Origin: Pollenia angustigena
Lineage: Eukaryota; Arthropoda; Insecta; Diptera; Polleniidae
Length of the DNA: 64,000 nucleotides
Assembly (NCBI GenBank): GCA_930367215.1
Contig: OV884057.1
Span: forward strand, 250,072,830-250,136,829
Direction of reading: 5' to 3'
Shown here: positions 59,830 through 64,000 of the stretch, one piece after another
Layout of the letters: the number at the start of each line of letters is the position of its first letter
Numbering within the stretch: the first letter of the stretch is position 1
Position numbers and translations under genes: made by a program
Notes under the pieces: generated by a model
Databases searched by the model: none
What the model saw: only the letters and a program-made list of their open reading frames with translations
Told to the model about the DNA's origin: nothing

Positions 59830-61248
59830 CAGTGTTGCCACTTTGTGGGTAATTACCCGAAGTTGGTATAATTTTTACGGTCGTGGGTAGAGCGTGGGTA
59901 ATTTGTCTTAGGTGTAATTCAGGTGTAATTTGAAATTTTTACTACAGATGCCCAAATAAAATCAAGATTCGATTTCAGTGATGACATTTATTTCTTTAAA
60001 ATATTGTTGCCAAGAAATGCACAGCCTTCTGAACCAAAGTCTCGGTTTCTTTTTAAGAAATGACTTCAATCATTAAACATACATATATTTTCAAATGTGT
60101 GGCAATGAATGTCGCAAGATCGACCCTTAGATTTGGATAAAGATGCCTATCATAGTGAATTAGAACCTGAAGTCTATTGAAAAAAGTTATTCAAACTAAA
60201 AACTTGCCTGGGGGAAGATATGTTTCCAATATTGCAAAATATAATTAATTTTATTTCTATCTTGCTACTTTGTAATGCTTTTGTTTAAAGAATATTTAAC
60301 GCCCTTTACAGTTGTAAAACTGAATTACGAAAGGGACAGTTTTATTAAACTCTGCAGGCATTTTGTTTACTGAATAAGGTATAAAGGGTATTTTTTAAGA
60401 CCATGAAGCTTAAAATGGTAGACAACACAAAAAAAAAAAATAATTTTAATCGCAGATTGATACACGATTTGTAATTGATTTAAAACAAATAGACACCGCG
60501 CTTGTCCTTGACGAAACGCATTGCAGACGTCCAATTTTGTTTCTCTTTTTCGAATAAAATTAACAATGTTGACCTCCAAGACACCGATTGTTGCTGGTTT
60601 ATCAGCATTAACCACTGAATTCACAGCCCTACGGAAAACAATCAATAAGTGTCACATCGCACGGCCTTGAAGTCTAAATGACAGTTTTTTCTCTAAATCA
60701 ACACATCGCCTTCATTTGTGAAAAAAAGTTGCGTCATTTAAATCATGAAGTCACCTTTAAGTTGCGAAAATCGATGGCTGATTTTCCAAGTATATTTGGA
60801 TAATTTGGTGGTTGTCCAAGCCTGAATCTATTCATGATGATGTGCCTGATCAAAAAGTGAAAATAGTATGACAGTTCGTTTGATAGCTTACCTTTCGTAA
60901 GCTCTATGGGGCTAAAAAACATCCATTATAAAGCAATGACAAGGGACATTTTGAACCTTATCAAGATATATCAACCAAATGTGGAAGTTAAACTCATTAT
61001 TTGATCAGTTTTATTTTATGTTTTATTAATTTTTTTTAAGTTTTTAATGATATATTTATTAATTTAAATAAAATTCTCAGTTTGACTAATATTGATCTTG
61101 TTTTAATGAGTTTGTTGTGTTTTTGCTTCTTTGTAAATGTCTTTTTATTAAATAAAACTTAAATTTTATATCAGGTGTAATTTCATTTAAATCGGGTAAT
61201 TTTGCTTCATCTCAAGTGTAATTTTGAATCTTGCTGGTGGTAACACTG
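59830..61248. mobile_element. hAT element, 8-bp target duplication, inside a mariner relic
   Basis: Ends CAGTGTTGCCAC / GGTGGTAACACTG, exact duplications CGTTAACG (59822-59829, 61249-61256). Subterminal GGTGTAATT repeats occur at both ends. A minus-strand frame at 60645-60367 contains IGVLEVNIVNFIRKRETKLD but I could not identify it as a hAT transposase; the element looks defective. Confidence 0.85.
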
Positions 61249-61400
61249 CGTTAACGGCCCACTTAACTTTTCATCCGAAACCGCACATTGTCGTGAATGG
61301 CAAACGCTACAGTTAAATGATAAATGAGAAAGGGTTCCAACAACATGACGCAGCGTGTCATAAAGCGCCTAAAACCAACCGACGAAATGCCCCTGTGAAT

Positions 61401-62072
61401 CAGTGTTGCCAGCCAGAGCTTATAGAGTTAAAATCAGCAAAAAACCATAATTTTTCATCAAAAAATCTGCGCAGAGATTTGAAAAATCTTCAATAAATCT
61501 TCAAAACGCATTTATCTGGTAAATATCTATAAGTGGTCCTCGAAGTACGGGGTATAAAAAAAGGATATATTTGTTTGAACTTTTAACACAGAAAAGTTTT
61601 AAAAGTTTTTTCGATTTTAATTTCACCCAAATGCGACTTTCAGAACATGGGTGATCATTTTTTGAGATTTTTGCATTAAAAATATCTTTCCAAATTTAAT
61701 TATCAGGCTGAGTAAGGATTAATTACATCTTTGTTATTACATAAGTACATATGAATACATACGTACATATGCATATTATTTCGTGTAAAATCAGATAACA
61801 TAAGTCCGGCGATATTAATGTGTCAAGACAATGCGATATTTAATGTTTAAGTAATCTTTTGTGAATAAATTCCTACTAATGGATCTGGTTGATATATTTC
61901 GTTTATCAATGCAAGAAGTGGAAATAGTACAAACGTAAGTGACAATGTAAAAAGTTTTCATCGAGCTAAAAAAATCTGCAATTTTAAACCAAAAATCTTC
62001 AAATCTGCAGTTGCCATTTTTGGGGTTTAATATCTGCGAAATGCAGGTAAATCTGCACTTCTGGAATCACTG
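61401..62072 (+). mobile_element. hAT MITE, 8-bp target duplication, inside a mariner relic
   Basis: Ends CAGTGTTGCCAG and CTGGAATCACTG, exact duplications CTGTGAAT (61393-61400, 62073-62080). 672 bp with no coding content seen. It splits the mariner relic at 59317-62205 into further pieces. Confidence 0.85.
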
Positions 62073-62209
62073 CTGTGAATTGACCACATCGTTCGTGCGA
62101 TTTGACACATTTGGACTTCTTTTTGTGGGTGTTCGTCAAATCCCTGGTCTAAATATGCTGATACACCATCAACGAAAGATCAATTAGAAGCAATATTGAC
62201 GAAATAATA

Positions 62210-62433
62210 CCGGCAGCCGTATTCTGCTGTTCGCCTATCTAAAACTATATCTCAATCGCTAAATGCAAATACAGAATTTAAAATTTTTTGAGATGACATT
62301 AAACGCTAAAATTGCAGCGAATTAAGTTTTTAGCAATGTACGTTGCAGAATTGCGTTCGTATCCAAAAAACAACTTTTTAGATTTAAAGAAATAGAGATT
62401 TAGCTTTAGCGAATTACAGAATATGACTGCCGG
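62210..62433. mobile_element. 224-bp MITE
   Basis: Ends CCGGCAGCCGTATTCTG and (reverse complement) CCGGCAGTCATATTCTG, flanked by TA. Lies immediately beyond the mariner relic. Confidence 0.6.
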
Positions 62434-62612
62434 TATGAATAAGTGGTGCCAAATTGCACCGACAGGATGACGTTCATAAGGTGCAGCCGCGGAGGCCATA
62501 GAAATTATTTTGAAACAAAATTTGCGATTTTATTATCAAAAAACAAAAAGCCTTATCTACAAAAGTTTACATGGTAAACGCTAAAAGGCCTAAATCATAG
62601 TTCGCATAATAT

Positions 62613-63929
62613 TAGGGTATTCATTCGGTTAACCGTTAATCGGTTAACCGATTATTTACTACCCGATTAACTGATCGGTTAATTTAAAATTGGCTTTTTT
62701 TCGATTAACGATTAAACCGGTTAATTTCAGTCGATTAACCGATTAACCGTTGTACCAAAAATTATAATTTTTAGTAGTATTAAACCATATTTTTTTGTGT
62801 TTTAAATATTGGGTGAATTCCAAAACGTCGGTTGCAAAGCAACTTGCTTTTTTAAATACATTCTTGAGTGCAACGATGAACAATTTTACAACGTTATCCG
62901 TACCAAAATTCTCCAAAAAAGTTGCCAAAGTGCACCAAAAGTTGTGTTTAGAATTATTTTTTTAGACGATATATTTCCTTCAATAAATACTTTTCTTAAA
63001 AACAGTACAAAAACAGAAATTAGGGAATTCGGAAATGAACGTTTTTTTCGATCGTAACGCAACAACAGAATTAACCCAAACAATAAGGGTTAAAAATTTT
63101 AAAAAATTAAACAGGATTTTAATGGTATATTGGAAGATTTTATATGTTTAAAGAAATCCAGAAAAAAGACTGGGAATTAAGATATTCTGTATTATGGGTT
63201 GCTTTCGATTTCTTCAACATCTACGATAAGTGAAATACATTTTTCCAAGTCAAAATTTATCAAAACTAAAGAAAGGAGTCGCTTAAATCCAATATATTTT
63301 AACCAAATTATTTATCTAAAAGATAATTTTATAAGATCTGCTTAAACTATTTAAATTACTAATAAAATGATCTCACAGTTTATTTTTTAATAAATACATA
63401 ATCGGCCTTGTTCTGGAAATCGAAATCACGTGAAATTGAATTCAAAACGTTTTGAATTCTCTCCAGTGTTTAAAATTGATAAACATTTTTCTTTTGCATT
63501 ACCTCATGCTTTGAGGACCACATATCTTTACCAAAACTACTTTTGAAATCAGGAAAAGCTGCGATCATTAAAAAGGAATTGAATTAAAATCTCCTTCGAT
63601 TTCAATTTCCCGTGATTTCGATTTACAAAACGTGGCCGAATATGTTTTAATTAAAAAATATGTATTGCAGACTTATGAATTATTTTTTTTTTGCTGGTTT
63701 ATTTCACGTATTGGTATGTCATTGTTTTTTTTTACTACTAAACTGCAAATTATAAATAATTTTTCATTTTTATTCATTGAAATTACCTTATTTATAAAAA
63801 ATAATTTATTAATCGGTTAACCGATCAATAACAAAATTAACCGATTATTAATCGATTAAAGAAAAACCCCGGTTAATTAATTGAGCGATTAACCGATTAA
63901 ATCAAAAGCCCGGTTAAATGAATACCCTA
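62613..63929. mobile_element. TAGGG-type hAT-like element, copy B
   Basis: Ends TAGGGTATTCATTCGGTTAA in inverted orientation with exact duplications CATAATAT (62605-62612, 63930-63937). Arms of GGTTAACCGATTA repeats as in copy A. An open frame at 62809-63057 has no recognisable domain. Confidence 0.82.
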
Positions 63930-64000
63930 CATAATATGCAACATTGTTAATTGACAATACAACAGGAGGCAAATTACGGCATTCGATATCGATCGAAAAT

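Larger units (their letters stand above)
59317..62205 (+). pseudogene. Mariner transposase pseudogene, interrupted by two hAT elements
   Basis: Begins MQRLTQEQRSQIVEI at 59317 with stops and frameshifts soon after. At 59650-59820 comes LYRQIIFSDKNKLDN...HPEKITVWCGL, the region with the first catalytic D of mariner transposases. The frame resumes after the hAT at 59830-61248 with GFQQHDAACHKAPKTNRRN (second D), is cut again by the MITE at 61401-62072, and ends with a decayed CDLTPLDYFLWGY-like region and DQLEAILTK. Both breaks are marked by perfect 8-bp duplications. Confidence 0.75.

Noticed and set aside
60367..60645. Minus-strand 92-residue frame as a host gene
   Set aside because: It lies wholly inside a hAT element with perfect target duplication.

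Overview
This is an AT-rich, repeat-saturated piece of an insect nuclear genome, most likely a higher (brachyceran, perhaps calyptrate) fly. The reasons are a gustatory-receptor locus resembling fly Gr28b, insect TCAGT-type initiators, and a transposon fauna of mariner, hAT, pogo, Foldback-like and Jockey-like elements. I cannot name the species. No bacterial-style genes, rRNA or functional tRNA genes were seen.

The only convincing host protein-coding sequence is four intact exons on the minus strand, at 58635-57976, 49198-48518, 25530-24898 and 11184-10522. Each encodes the N-terminal 211-227 residues of an insect gustatory receptor (7tm_7 family). Each opens with its own ATG and closes at a phase-0 splice donor directly after a lysine codon (AAG|GT). 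No C-terminal receptor exon lies between or after them in this window. This is the architecture of a Gr28b-type gene, in which alternative first exons with separate promoters splice to shared 3' exons. Here those shared exons must lie beyond the left edge. The visible part of the locus already exceeds 48 kb because the introns are filled with mobile elements.

Layout from left to right. 1-8 kb: hAT relics, small hairpin elements, a Foldback-like element (4978-6665) and a duplicated copy of its end. 8.0-10.05 kb: a young tandem array of about 564-bp units carrying a tRNA-derived SINE. 10.5-11.2 kb: receptor exon 4. 11.5-15.8 kb: a TA-flanked TIR element full of insertions. 16.5-17.4 kb: a deleted mariner. 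19.6-24.3 kb: small TIR elements and a hAT with an 8-bp target duplication. 24.9-25.6 kb: receptor exon 3 with a clear core promoter. 26.7-28.9 kb: a Jockey-like LINE with another LINE nested inside it. 31.8-33.1 kb: a pogo-like element. 33.8-35.3 kb: a second Foldback-like element. 35.4-39.3 kb: MITEs, two TAGGG-ended elements and a well-formed hammerhead ribozyme. 39.5-43.8 kb: a SINE dimer and a large inverted structure with a transposase-like relic. 44-48.4 kb: small Foldback, a 1.46-kb palindrome and a foldback hAT. 48.5-49.2 kb: receptor exon 2. 51.2-53.5 kb: a hAT-like element with a Foldback inside it. 55.4-56.7 kb: a 5'-truncated LINE. 58 kb: receptor exon 1. 59.3-64 kb: a mariner relic split by two hATs, then another TAGGG-ended element.

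Transposon boundaries were read by eye from terminal repeats plus target-site duplications (8 bp hAT, 9 bp Foldback, TA Tc1/mariner/pogo). Family assignments rest on motif recognition only; no search was run.
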